Part shown: positions 16,993 through 25,034 of the stretch, piece after piece
Layout of the letters: each line of letters begins with the position of its first letter
Numbering within the stretch: the first letter of the stretch is position 1
Made by a program: the position numbers and the translations under genes
Notes under the pieces: generated by a model
Told to the model about the DNA's origin: nothing
Databases searched by the model: none
Seen by the model: the letters and a program-made list of their open reading frames with translations, nothing else
Assembly: GCF_018613755.1 (NCBI RefSeq)
Contig: NZ_JAGGPP010000008.1
Coordinates: 248,001 to 312,000, forward strand
Direction: 5' to 3'
Length of the DNA: 64,000 bases
Source of the DNA: Arthrobacter sp. ISL-72
Lineage (GTDB): Bacteria > Actinomycetota > Actinomycetes > Actinomycetales > Micrococcaceae

Positions 16993-17157
16993 CGCCTCCC
17001 GCCGCCCCTGCCGGCTCCGCCGCCCGTGGACAGACCCGGGCCGCAGTGGGAACATGTCGCTAGGGTTTGCGTTTGACCGCCCCATGGCAGGTACCGCACC
17101 GTTCAGATGCGCGGCCGCAGGGTGGTTCGGCGGGTCTGCTCTTCCGAGGGGAATTGC

Positions 17158-20031
17158 GTGGAACCGGTGGTGAATGGCGGCGACGATCCCGCGGAGTCTG
17201 TGGACGCCGTGGTGGTGGGTTCCGGCTTTGGCGGATCGGTAGCGTCCTACCGCTTGGCAGCCGGCGGCCAGTCCGTGGTCCTCATGGAACGGGGCAAGGC
17301 GTACCCGCCGGGGAGCTTCGCCAGGACACCGTCCGAGATGGGCCGGAACTTCTGGGATCCGGACCGAGGACTCTACGGGCTTTTTGACGCCTGGACCTTT
17401 CGCGGCCTGGAAGGGATTGTCTCCAGCGGGCTGGGCGGCGGCTCCCTCATCTACGCGAACGTACTGCTGCGCAAGGACGAAAACTGGTTCGTCCAGGAAT
17501 CTCCCGTGCCCGGCGGCGGCTACGAAAGCTGGCCGTTCAGCAGGCAGGACCTCGATCCGTACTACGACGCCGCCGAAGCCATGCTCCGCCCCGTTCCCTA
17601 TCCCTACCAGGACACCCCGAAGACGTTGGCCATGGAAACCGCCGCCCGGGCCCTGGGGCTCAGCATCACGCGGCCACCCATCGCCGTCACCTTCTCCCCG
17701 AAGCCCGGCGCCGCACCCGTGAGGAACCACGTGCTGCCGCCCGCCCCGTACGGAAGCGTCCATGGCGAAGGGGCAGTACGCACCACGTGCACGCTCTCCG
17801 GCGAGTGCGACATCGGCTGCAACGCCGGTGCCAAGAACACCCTGGACCACAACTACATCTCCGCGGCCAAGGCTGCCGGGGCGGACATCCGGACCCACCA
17901 CGACGTCCGCGGCATCCGCCCCCTTGCGGCAGGCGGCTATGAAGTCCGCTACGTCATCCATGATCCGGCCGACGCCACGCCCGGGCTCCTGCGCGAACAG
18001 GTCATCCATTGCCGCCGGCTCATCCTCGGCGCCGGAGCCTTCGGCACCACGTTCCTGCTGCTGCGCAACCGGGCGTCGCTGCCGGCGCTGAGCCCCGCCC
18101 TGGGCACCCGGTTTAGCGGCAACGGGGACCTGCTGGGCTTCGTCCTGGACGCCAAGGACCCCGACGGCATTACGCGCACGCTCTCCGGCAGCATCGGGCC
18201 GGTGATCACCACGGCCATCCGGACCGCCGATTCCACCGACGGCGGCGAGGGACGCGGTTACTACATCGAGGATGCCGGATACCCCTCGTTCATGAATTGG
18301 CTCCTCGAAACCGGACAGTTCCGCCAGGTGGCGAAGCGGGCCGGAAAGGTGATGGTCCAGCTCTTGAAGGACCGGTTGTTCCAGGCCCAACGTTCCAACA
18401 TCTCCGCCGACCTGGCGGCTGCCCTGGGTGATGGACGGCTTTCGGCGTCGTCGGTGCCGCTGCTGGGCATGGGTCGGGACATACCGGACGGGGTCATGAC
18501 CCTGCAGGGCGGCCGGCTGGCCATCAACTGGACCCTCGCCACCTCCGCCTCCTACTTCGGCCGGATGCAGGCCACCATGCACGCGATCGCCGAGGAACTG
18601 GGCGGGAGCTTCAAGCAGAATCCGCTCTGGTGGAGTAAGCGCGTCATCACGGTGCATCCGCTGGGCGGCGCCCCGGCCGGGCGGAACAGCAGCGAAGGGG
18701 TGTGCGACTCCTTCGGTGAGGTGTTCGGCTACCCCGGGCTGTACGTGGTGGACGGCGCGGTGATGCCCGGGCCGGTGGGCGCCAATCCGGCCCTCACCAT
18801 CGCAGCCTTCGCCGAGCGCACCTGCGACCGGATCCTGAACGGGCGGGCAGGCGACAATCAGCGGGGCGGCTTGGACAGCGCCAACCTCCCGAACCGGAAT
18901 GCCGACGGCGGGACTGGCGACGGCGGGACTGCCGAGTACGCTGTCGCCCCGCCGCGCGCACTGGTGCCGGATGCCACCAAAGGCGCGAAGGCACCGGAGG
19001 AAGAAAGAATCTTTGGACCGCGGGCCGCGGGCCGGGCACTGGGGGTGCCGGGCGCCGTCGGACCCTCCGCCGTCGGGCTTCCTGCCGTTGGGGTGCCTGC
19101 CGTTGGGATGCCTGCCAGCGAAGCCCTGCAGGAGGCTCAAATCGAGGAGGAAGCCGAAGCCGCCGCCACCGGACCCACGTCCGTCAGCTTCACTGAACAG
19201 ATGCACGGGTGGTTCAGCGCCGGAGTTGCCGATCCCGAGACCGGCCGCAGCCTGGGCCGGGACCGCAGCCGTCGGATGATGTTCGAGTTGACCATCACCG
19301 CCCCGGACATTGACGTGTTTGTCCGGGATCCGCTGCACCCGGCGGCAGCGGAAGGCTACGTCCTCGCCGACCAGTTCGGTGGCCGCCTGCCCGTGGAACG
19401 CGGCTGGTTCAATCTCTTTGTCCAGGACGGCTTTGTCCAGGACGGCGGTCCGGACGGGGTTGGAAAGGCCGACGGCGCGGCCGGCCGGAAGATGCTTTAC
19501 CGGCTCTGGCTGCGGGACCCCGGCGGGACTCCGCTGACTTTCGTGGGGCACAAGGACATCCGCAATGATCCCGGGCTCGACGTCTGGGGCGACACCACGA
19601 CGCTCTACGTCACCGTCCTCCGCGGGCACGTACCCCCGCCGGACCACACGCCGGACCCGGATCACACGCCGCGCCCGGACCCCACCACCGAGGCGCCTAT
19701 GAGTTTTCGTCCAGATACGGGGACTTCCGGGGCCCTAAGCTCGCGTTATGTGGACAAAAACCCGGTGGCGGGGGCAGGCATGCTATACATCCGGCCCTGG
19801 GATTTCGCCCGCCAGTTGACCACCTTCCGCGCGGTTGGCCCGGCCCCGGCGAGCGCCCTTGCCGCCTTCGGCAAGCTGTTCCTCGGCGAACTGTGGCAGG
19901 TGTACGGCCGCCCCGCCAACCGGGGATCAGCCAACCGGGGAAGCGTCCACCGGGGATCAGCCAACCGGAGAAGCGTCCACCGGGGAACCGCCCACCGGGG
20001 ATCCGCCGGCAAGGTCTCCGGCCGGCAATGA
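17158..20031 (+). CDS. GMC-family oxidoreductase (cholesterol oxidase-like) with C-terminal accessory domain
   Basis: The 957-residue protein is far longer than typical GMC oxidases (about 550). Residues 1-560 hold the flavoenzyme: FAD motif AVVVGSGFGGSVASYRLAAGG, LGGGSLIYANVLL, a catalytic-region VHPLGGAP and the C-terminal VVDGAVMPGPVGANPALTIAAFAER. These resemble ChoD-like cholesterol oxidases. A low-complexity linker (about 560-670) contains three AVG(L/V/M)P repeats. Residues 675-822 form a domain opening FTEQMHG and closing near NDPGLDVWGDT that recurs in the patatin at 25031. The tail ends in six (N/H)RG(S/T)(A/V)-type repeats. The GTG at 17158 follows CGAGGGGAA; an in-frame ATG at 17107 lacks a ribosome site. 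It is the first gene of a seven-gene operon. The substrate is unproven. Confidence 0.85.
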   Translation: MEPVVNGGDDPAESVDAVVVGSGFGGSVASYRLAAGGQSVVLMERGKAYPPGSFARTPSEMGRNFWDPDRGLYGLFDAWTFRGLEGIVSSGLGGGSLIYANVLLRKDENWFVQESPVPGGGYESWPFSRQDLDPYYDAAEAMLRPVPYPYQDTPKTLAMETAARALGLSITRPPIAVTFSPKPGAAPVRNHVLPPAPYGSVHGEGAVRTTCTLSGECDIGCNAGAKNTLDHNYISAAKAAGADIRTHHDVRGIRPLAAGGYEVRYVIHDPADATPGLLREQVIHCRRLILGAGAFGTTFLLLRNRASLPALSPALGTRFSGNGDLLGFVLDAKDPDGITRTLSGSIGPVITTAIRTADSTDGGEGRGYYIEDAGYPSFMNWLLETGQFRQVAKRAGKVMVQLLKDRLFQAQRSNISADLAAALGDGRLSASSVPLLGMGRDIPDGVMTLQGGRLAINWTLATSASYFGRMQATMHAIAEELGGSFKQNPLWWSKRVITVHPLGGAPAGRNSSEGVCDSFGEVFGYPGLYVVDGAVMPGPVGANPALTIAAFAERTCDRILNGRAGDNQRGGLDSANLPNRNADGGTGDGGTAEYAVAPPRALVPDATKGAKAPEEERIFGPRAAGRALGVPGAVGPSAVGLPAVGVPAVGMPASEALQEAQIEEEAEAAATGPTSVSFTEQMHGWFSAGVADPETGRSLGRDRSRRMMFELTITAPDIDVFVRDPLHPAAAEGYVLADQFGGRLPVERGWFNLFVQDGFVQDGGPDGVGKADGAAGRKMLYRLWLRDPGGTPLTFVGHKDIRNDPGLDVWGDTTTLYVTVLRGHVPPPDHTPDPDHTPRPDPTTEAPMSFRPDTGTSGALSSRYVDKNPVAGAGMLYIRPWDFARQLTTFRAVGPAPASALAAFGKLFLGELWQVYGRPANRGSANRGSVHRGSANRRSVHRGTAHRGSAGKVSGRQ
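19069..19113 (+). repeat. Three tandem 15-bp repeats in the GMC linker
   Basis: GCCGTCGGGCTTCCT, GCCGTTGGGGTGCCT and GCCGTTGGGATGCCT lie head to tail at 19069, 19084 and 19099 and encode AVGLP-AVGVP-AVGMP. The unit length keeps the frame. Confidence 0.8.
19921..20007 (+). repeat. Six tandem 15-bp repeats at the 3' end of the GMC gene
   Basis: Units at 19921, 19936, 19951, 19966, 19981 and 19996 follow the pattern CGGGGAnnnnnCCnAC; the sixth is 12 bp. Units 1-2 and 3-4 make two 30-bp copies differing at one base. They encode a basic pentapeptide tail (NRGSA, NRGSV, HRGSA, NRRSV, HRGTA, HRGSA; exact phase shifted by one residue). Confidence 0.85.
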
Positions 20032-20044
20032 AGGGCCACCGGGC

Positions 20045-22048
20045 ATGAAGCGGGCTGAGCTGGCGCAGCACAGCAACGGACTTGGCTTCACTCCCCGGGA
20101 TGCCGTGCGCTGGCTCGCCCCGGCCCAGCTGGGCCGGACCGCCGTGAGGGTTGTGCTGGCATCCGTCTTCGCCGACTTCGGCGATAAACGCGAACTGGAG
20201 GGCGGCTTTCCCCGCTACGAACTCGACCTCGACCGGCTGCCCGTCCCCGGCCAGCCTGCCCAGCCGGTGGTCCGCGACCTGGACCTGCGAAGCACGCCGC
20301 CCCGCCCGGCCGAGATGTGGCTCGATTTCACAGCCGACCTCGGCGACGGCTTTGATCCCACATACACAGTGGCATCGTTGCTGGCCGAAGACTCACTCAC
20401 CGTGGCCGGGCGCACGCTTCGCCGCGGCCAGGTGCTGGTGCTGGGCGGTGATGAGGTGTACCCCGTAGCTTCGCCCGCCGCATACGAGGACCGCATGGTG
20501 GGGCCGTACCGGACGGCACTTCCCGGAGGCCGCTCTCCCGGCCGGGCCGGCGTCCTGCTGGCCCTGCCCGGCAACCACGACTGGTACGACGGCCTGACGT
20601 CCTTCATCCGCCTGTTTACCCGGCAACGGAACATCGGCGGCTGGCGGACCATCCAGACGCGGAGCTACTTCGCCCTGCGGCTGACGGGCGGAGACGACTC
20701 CCCCGGGTGGTGGCTCGTGGGGCTGGACAGCCAGCTGGGACAGTACATCGACGAACCCCAGCTCGATTACTTCTACAACGCGATGACCACGCAGCTTCTG
20801 CCGGGTGACGCCGTCGTTCTCTGCGTGGCGGCCCCCTACTGGGTGCGGGAAGCGGAGGATACAGATGCGTTCCGGCAGGTCCATTTCTTCGAACAAGATT
20901 ACCTCCGGCGCCGCTTCAACCGCCGCACGGGGGTGTTCGAGGAAACGGGGGCTTCCGTGCGGCTGTGGCTCACCGGGGACCTGCACCACTATTCGCGCTA
21001 CGAGGAACTCGAACCGGACAGCGACACGGCCGCGGATACGGCGGCAGCGGCAGGCACACCTGCCGGCGCCCGGGACGGTGCCCTGGACGGGGCCGACCCG
21101 CGCCGGATCCAGCTCATCACCTGCGGACTCGGCGGCGCCTTCCTTGCGGACGCCCGGTGGCTCCCCGCGGAACTCACACTTCCGGCCCATCAGCCGACGG
21201 CGGCGCCCACCGGCAGCGCAGGCGCCAGCACAGGCACCAGCACAGGCAGCACCACAGACCACAGCGCCCCCTGCCCCGGCCGCCGTTTCGTCCTGGCTCC
21301 ATCAACCTTTCCGGGCCGGGCTGATTCCATGCAGTTCCGCGGACGGCTGGCCAATCCGTTGTCACCGTTCTGGCTGCCGGTGCGGAACCCGGGCTTCGGC
21401 TCGGCGCTCGGCCTGGGGCACCTGGTGGCTGTCCTGACCCTATGGACCGTGTTCAGCGCCTTCCGCGGCCTCGCCTTTGGCGAGAGCCTTCAGAGCCTCC
21501 GGACCGCCGGCGGGCTCATGGCGCTGGCCGTGTTTGCCGTCCCGGTGTTCCTCCTGCTGTTCGTGGCCGCCCTCCGCACTGTGCTTGGCCGCCGGCAACA
21601 CGGCGCGGGGTTCACGGCTGTCCGCGGCGCGCTCTGGCAGCTTTCCGCGCTCGGGGCGGGAATCGCCGTCGTCCTCCTGCTGCCCTTGCCGGCTGACTGG
21701 CCGCCGTTCCTGACCCTTGCGCTGGTGCTCGCCGTCGCGTTCCTTACCGGGTTTGCGGCGGGTAGCGAAGCGTTCGCCTTCTTCATCCTGGGCACCACGA
21801 GCGGAGAGGTGGCGTCATGGGCCATGTCCGGCCAGGCCATCGAAGACCACAAGGGCTTCCTCCGGATGCGGATTGCGGCAAACGGCGACCTCACGGTCTA
21901 TCCGGTGGCAGTGGACCGCATCTGCCGTGACTGGAAGCTGAAGGAAAACGACGACGGCGGCCTCCGCCCGGTGCCCGCGGACGGGCTGCCGCCGCTCCGG
22001 CTCTTCGAACCGCCGGTGACCGTTGCCAGGGAGGGATTTCCGTCATGA
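20045..22048 (+). CDS. Membrane-anchored calcineurin-like metallophosphoesterase
   Basis: The 667-residue protein has dinuclear-metal phosphoesterase motifs: DFTADLGDGFDP, LVLGGDEVYP, LPGNHDWYDG and, later, WLTGDLHHYSRYE. These form the usual D/D/GNHD/GDxHHY metal set. Residues about 370-420 carry Thr/Ser/Gly-rich low complexity. The C-terminal third has about four hydrophobic segments, so the catalytic domain is probably tethered to the membrane. The ATG at 20045 follows GAAGGG, 13 bp after the GMC stop. The frame stays open back to 19835 across the 15-bp repeats, but a start there would overlap the GMC gene by almost 200 bp. Operon context suggests action on a lipid phosphate or prenyl diphosphate; this is inference. 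Confidence 0.8.
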   Translation: MKRAELAQHSNGLGFTPRDAVRWLAPAQLGRTAVRVVLASVFADFGDKRELEGGFPRYELDLDRLPVPGQPAQPVVRDLDLRSTPPRPAEMWLDFTADLGDGFDPTYTVASLLAEDSLTVAGRTLRRGQVLVLGGDEVYPVASPAAYEDRMVGPYRTALPGGRSPGRAGVLLALPGNHDWYDGLTSFIRLFTRQRNIGGWRTIQTRSYFALRLTGGDDSPGWWLVGLDSQLGQYIDEPQLDYFYNAMTTQLLPGDAVVLCVAAPYWVREAEDTDAFRQVHFFEQDYLRRRFNRRTGVFEETGASVRLWLTGDLHHYSRYEELEPDSDTAADTAAAAGTPAGARDGALDGADPRRIQLITCGLGGAFLADARWLPAELTLPAHQPTAAPTGSAGASTGTSTGSTTDHSAPCPGRRFVLAPSTFPGRADSMQFRGRLANPLSPFWLPVRNPGFGSALGLGHLVAVLTLWTVFSAFRGLAFGESLQSLRTAGGLMALAVFAVPVFLLLFVAALRTVLGRRQHGAGFTAVRGALWQLSALGAGIAVVLLLPLPADWPPFLTLALVLAVAFLTGFAAGSEAFAFFILGTTSGEVASWAMSGQAIEDHKGFLRMRIAANGDLTVYPVAVDRICRDWKLKENDDGGLRPVPADGLPPLRLFEPPVTVAREGFPS

Positions 22049-23109
22049 CCAGCCCCCACACCATCACCCGGGCGGACCACGTAACGGAGGTCATTCCGTT
22101 TTCCGCCGGGGACGGAATGCAGCTGACCCTGGTGCACGTCACCTCCGCCGTGCCGCCCGACGCCGGGGCGCCGGCCAAAGGTCCGGTGCTGCTGGTCCAC
22201 GGAGCGGGGGTCCGTGCCGAGCTGTTCCGCCCGCCGCTGCCCCGCACCCTGGTGGACGCCCTGCTCGAGGACGGCTGGGACGTCTGGCTCCTGAACTGGC
22301 GGGCGTCGATCGATTTTGAACCGCTCTCATGGACGCTGGGGGACGCCGCCGTGTACGACCACCCGGCCGCCGTCGACTATGTCCTGGGAGCGACCGGCGC
22401 CGAAACGCTCAAAGCCGTGATCCACTGCCAGGGGTCCGTTTCCTTCACCATGGCGGCTGTCGCGGGGCTCCTTCCCCGGGTGGACACCGTGGTCTCGAAC
22501 GCCGTGTCGCTGCATCCGGTGATTCCGCTGTGGTCGGTCGTGAAAATCTCGTACCTCGCCGAGCTGCTGAAGCCGTTTACTCCGTACCTTTCCCCGGCGT
22601 GGGGCTACAAGTCCAACGGGTACTTCTCCCGCATGCTCAGGTCGACAGTTAAGGCCACCCACCACGAATGCGACAACCTGGTGTGCCGGCTGGTCAGTTT
22701 CACCTACGGCAGCGGCCGGCCCGCGCTGTGGTCCCACGAGAACCTGGACGAGGCCACCCACGACTGGATCAGCGGCGAGTTTGCCGAGGTGCCGTTCACC
22801 TTCCTGTCCGAGATGGGCCGCAGCGTGCTGGCCAGGCGGATGGTGGCCGCTGGAAACCACCCGGAGCTGCCCGCGGACTTCCTGGCCGAAGCCCCGCAGA
22901 CGGACGCGAGGTTCTCGTTCCTGGCCGGGCGCAACAACCGCTGCTTCCTCCCCGAAAGCCAGGAGCGGACCTTCGCCTTCTTCCAGGGCCACCGCCCCGG
23001 CAAGGACTCCCTCCATCTGTTGCCCGGGTACGGGCACCTGGACGTATTTTTCGGTGCCCGCGCCTGGGCGGACACCTATCCCGTCATCCTCAAGGAGCTG
23101 AACAGATGA
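22045..23109 (+). CDS. Alpha/beta hydrolase with Cys nucleophile (PhaC-like elbow)
   Basis: The 354-residue alpha/beta hydrolase has its oxyanion region in LLVHGAGVRAELFRPP and its nucleophile elbow in AVIHCQGSVSF, where Cys128 replaces the usual Ser. The His is in LLPGYGHLDVFFG near the C-terminus. A Cys in the elbow is typical of polyhydroxyalkanoate synthases and some acyltransferases or dienelactone hydrolases, so thioester chemistry or acyl transfer is possible. No signal peptide is visible; it is probably cytoplasmic. The ATG overlaps the upstream stop as ATGA, and the stop overlaps the next start the same way. The substrate is unknown. Confidence 0.8.
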   Translation: MTSPHTITRADHVTEVIPFSAGDGMQLTLVHVTSAVPPDAGAPAKGPVLLVHGAGVRAELFRPPLPRTLVDALLEDGWDVWLLNWRASIDFEPLSWTLGDAAVYDHPAAVDYVLGATGAETLKAVIHCQGSVSFTMAAVAGLLPRVDTVVSNAVSLHPVIPLWSVVKISYLAELLKPFTPYLSPAWGYKSNGYFSRMLRSTVKATHHECDNLVCRLVSFTYGSGRPALWSHENLDEATHDWISGEFAEVPFTFLSEMGRSVLARRMVAAGNHPELPADFLAEAPQTDARFSFLAGRNNRCFLPESQERTFAFFQGHRPGKDSLHLLPGYGHLDVFFGARAWADTYPVILKELNR

Positions 23110-24077
23110 ACCAACTGACCGGTCTGGCCGCTTCCCTGCTGCGGCTGGTGCCTTCCCCTGTGCCACGGCGCCAGGAACGATTGCGGGGGCAGCACGCGAG
23201 GGTGGACGGGATCAAGTACTCGATGCCCGTCAACTCGGACGACTCGCCCGTGCTGATGGCGGCCTTCCCCATCGACAAGAGGGCCGCCGCGGCCGTCCTG
23301 CCGGGAACGGAGCTCAGGCCGTTCAGTCTTGGCGGCAAAGGGCTCCTGGTGGTGACCGTGGTGAACTACAGGTCCACCGACATCGGCCAATACATCGAGT
23401 ATTCGCTGGCGATTGCCGTCACGCACGGCTCCCGGCCGGCACCTCCGCTGCTGCCGCTCGCGTTCCAAAAAACGTTCGGGCTGGGCCAATTCGTGGTGGA
23501 CCTGCCCGTGAGCAGCGAAGTCTCCGTCAAGGGCGGAAAAGGCATCTGGGGCATGCCGAAGCACCAGGCCAGCCTGGATTTTCTGGTGACCGAATCCGCC
23601 GTCTCCGCCCAGTACGACGACGCCGGGAAGTTCGGCTGCTTCATCGAGATTGAGCGCCCCCGGCCGATGAGCATCCCGCTCAAGCTGGCGGCATCCAACT
23701 ACTGTGCCTTCCGCGGGATGCTGATGAAGTCCGACATCTATTTCGAAGCCACCGGCGACATCGCACTGGGCCGGGAGGCCAAAGCACGGCTGGTCCTGGG
23801 TGATGCACCCGGCGTGGCCCCGCTCAAAGCCCTCCGGCCGGCGGACAAGCCGGTGTTCACCGCGTACCTCCCCGAAGCCCACGGAGTACTGGACGACCAC
23901 TTCGAGGCCTGGTTCCTGACCGCCGCAACCGCCGAGGAGGCCGCCCGGATCCGCGGCGGCGACCCGCTCGAATCCGTGGCGGGAATGGGCCAGGGCCAGG
24001 ACTGGCTGCCCGCGCCGGACCGGAGCGCCACGGCCTTGGGTACTTCGGACGGCGCCGCCACCGGAGGCACTCCGTGA
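23106..24077 (+). CDS. Acetoacetate decarboxylase-like protein
   Basis: The 323-residue protein resembles the acetoacetate decarboxylase superfamily, with the core from about 35 to 260 (YSMPVNSDDSPVLMAAFPID; GKGIWGMPKHQASLDF; ERPRPMSIPLKLAASNYC). In the classical enzyme the Schiff-base Lys115 is followed by Lys116. Here the aligned pair appears to be Lys152-His153, so the catalytic Lys is kept and its neighbour changed. Superfamily members include decarboxylases and aldolase/dehydratases, so the reaction is not fixed. The start was chosen at the ATGA overlap at 23106; the frame is open far upstream inside the previous gene and that part is discarded. The C-terminal 50 residues are low complexity. 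Confidence 0.75.
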   Translation: MNQLTGLAASLLRLVPSPVPRRQERLRGQHARVDGIKYSMPVNSDDSPVLMAAFPIDKRAAAAVLPGTELRPFSLGGKGLLVVTVVNYRSTDIGQYIEYSLAIAVTHGSRPAPPLLPLAFQKTFGLGQFVVDLPVSSEVSVKGGKGIWGMPKHQASLDFLVTESAVSAQYDDAGKFGCFIEIERPRPMSIPLKLAASNYCAFRGMLMKSDIYFEATGDIALGREAKARLVLGDAPGVAPLKALRPADKPVFTAYLPEAHGVLDDHFEAWFLTAATAEEAARIRGGDPLESVAGMGQGQDWLPAPDRSATALGTSDGAATGGTP

Positions 24078-24556
24078 ACTGGCTCCTGCTGCTCAACGCG
24101 CTGTATTTCCTGTTCGGCGCAACCATGTACGTCGGCACCATGTGGGTCCTGAAGTTCTTCCTCTACCCCACCTGGGAGTCACTGGACCGCGGCAACGTTG
24201 ACATGCACTTCGGCATTCCCACCCGCCAGGCAACCAAGTTCTTCACGGTGGTGGTGCCGCCGATGTTCATCTCCGGCATCATCCTGGCCTGGACGGAGTG
24301 GGGCACCGTGCGGGTCATTCCCGCGGTGCTCTGCCTCCTCGGCATCATCGTCCTGACGGTGGTGGGCCAGGCCATGATCATCCCCGTCAACATCAGGATC
24401 AGGGGCGGAGACTTCGCCGACGACGCAGAACTGCGCTCCCTGCTGCGGCGCTGGATGCTGCTCAACGACATCCGCTTCTACGTCTCCACCCTCACCTGGC
24501 TGGCCATCGTCTGGCTGCTGGTGGACCGCGGCCGGCTGTGGGAGGCGTTCGAATGA
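24074..24556 (+). CDS. Four-helix membrane protein, unknown
   Basis: The 160-residue protein has four predicted membrane helices (NWLLLLNALYFLFGATMYVG, then around FFTVVVPPMFISGIILAW, VIPAVLCLLGIIVLTVV and LTWLAIVWLL) and a charged loop with RIRGGDFADDAELRSLLRRW. GTG at 24074 overlaps the previous stop as GTGA. The pattern resembles small DUF1772-like membrane proteins, but I cannot assign it firmly. It travels with the oxidoreductase operon and may form a membrane platform with the next gene. Confidence 0.7.
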   Translation: MNWLLLLNALYFLFGATMYVGTMWVLKFFLYPTWESLDRGNVDMHFGIPTRQATKFFTVVVPPMFISGIILAWTEWGTVRVIPAVLCLLGIIVLTVVGQAMIIPVNIRIRGGDFADDAELRSLLRRWMLLNDIRFYVSTLTWLAIVWLLVDRGRLWEAFE

Positions 24557-24586
24557 GCGGGGCGGCATCATGAGCGGGGCGGCAAG
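24553..24586 (+). repeat. 17-bp tandem duplication over a start codon
   Basis: ATGAGCGGGGCGGCATC (24553-24569) is followed at once by ATGAGCGGGGCGGCAAG (24570-24586), 15 of 17 identical. The first copy would give a start overlapping the upstream stop (ATGA) but yields only six codons before TGA. The second copy starts the real frame. Confidence 0.8.
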
Positions 24587-25034
24587 CCCGTCCGGCGCGT
24601 CCTTTCCCGGCATCGGCACCTGGATCGGGGCAGATCCGCTGCGCGCAGTCCTGGCCGCGGTCGCCGTCATCACCATCTTTTCCGGCGCGGTTCAGATACC
24701 GTTCGGCGGCCCCGTCCTGGAGCTGCTGGGGGCGGAGCCGACGACGGCGGCACGCCAGCTGTTCGCCACCGTAGGGATGTTCATGGTGGTGGTGGGCGGA
24801 CTCCTGCTCCATACGCTGTTGCGTCCGACGCCGGCTCCGGAGGTGCTGCTGTGGTCAGGCGTCCAGAAGGCGGGCGCCTGCGCCGCCGTCGCCGTCGGCG
24901 TCATGAACGGCGTATTCGCACCCGTGGCGCTGGCCGTGGCTGTCTTTGACCTGGCGACGGCGGCGCTGTGCCTGATTTACCTGCGCCGGGTCTACTGGGA
25001 GCACGGCGGCCCCGGCGGGAGGAGGGGTCCGTGA
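24570..25034 (+). CDS. Small membrane protein, unknown
   Basis: The 154-residue protein has about four hydrophobic segments (LRAVLAAVAVITIFSGAVQIPF; TVGMFMVVVGGLLLHTLL; two near 95-135) and a short basic tail. No known motif is recognised. The ATG at 24570 is the second copy of a 17-bp duplication; this breaks the ATGA coupling seen elsewhere in the operon and leaves a 13-bp gap. It ends in a GTGA overlap with the patatin gene. Confidence 0.7.
   Translation: MSGAASPSGASFPGIGTWIGADPLRAVLAAVAVITIFSGAVQIPFGGPVLELLGAEPTTAARQLFATVGMFMVVVGGLLLHTLLRPTPAPEVLLWSGVQKAGACAAVAVGVMNGVFAPVALAVAVFDLATAALCLIYLRRVYWEHGGPGGRRGP

Noticed and set aside
16930..19665. 911-codon open frame on the minus strand opposite the GMC gene
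   Set aside because: It mirrors codon positions of a GC-rich gene, is rich in Arg/Gly/His/Pro with no domain motif, and the plus frame has clear FAD motifs. A shadow frame.
19835..20044. Extended phosphoesterase start across the 15-bp repeats
   Set aside because: It would overlap the GMC gene by almost 200 bp and add only repeat-derived sequence; ATG 20045 has a proper site.
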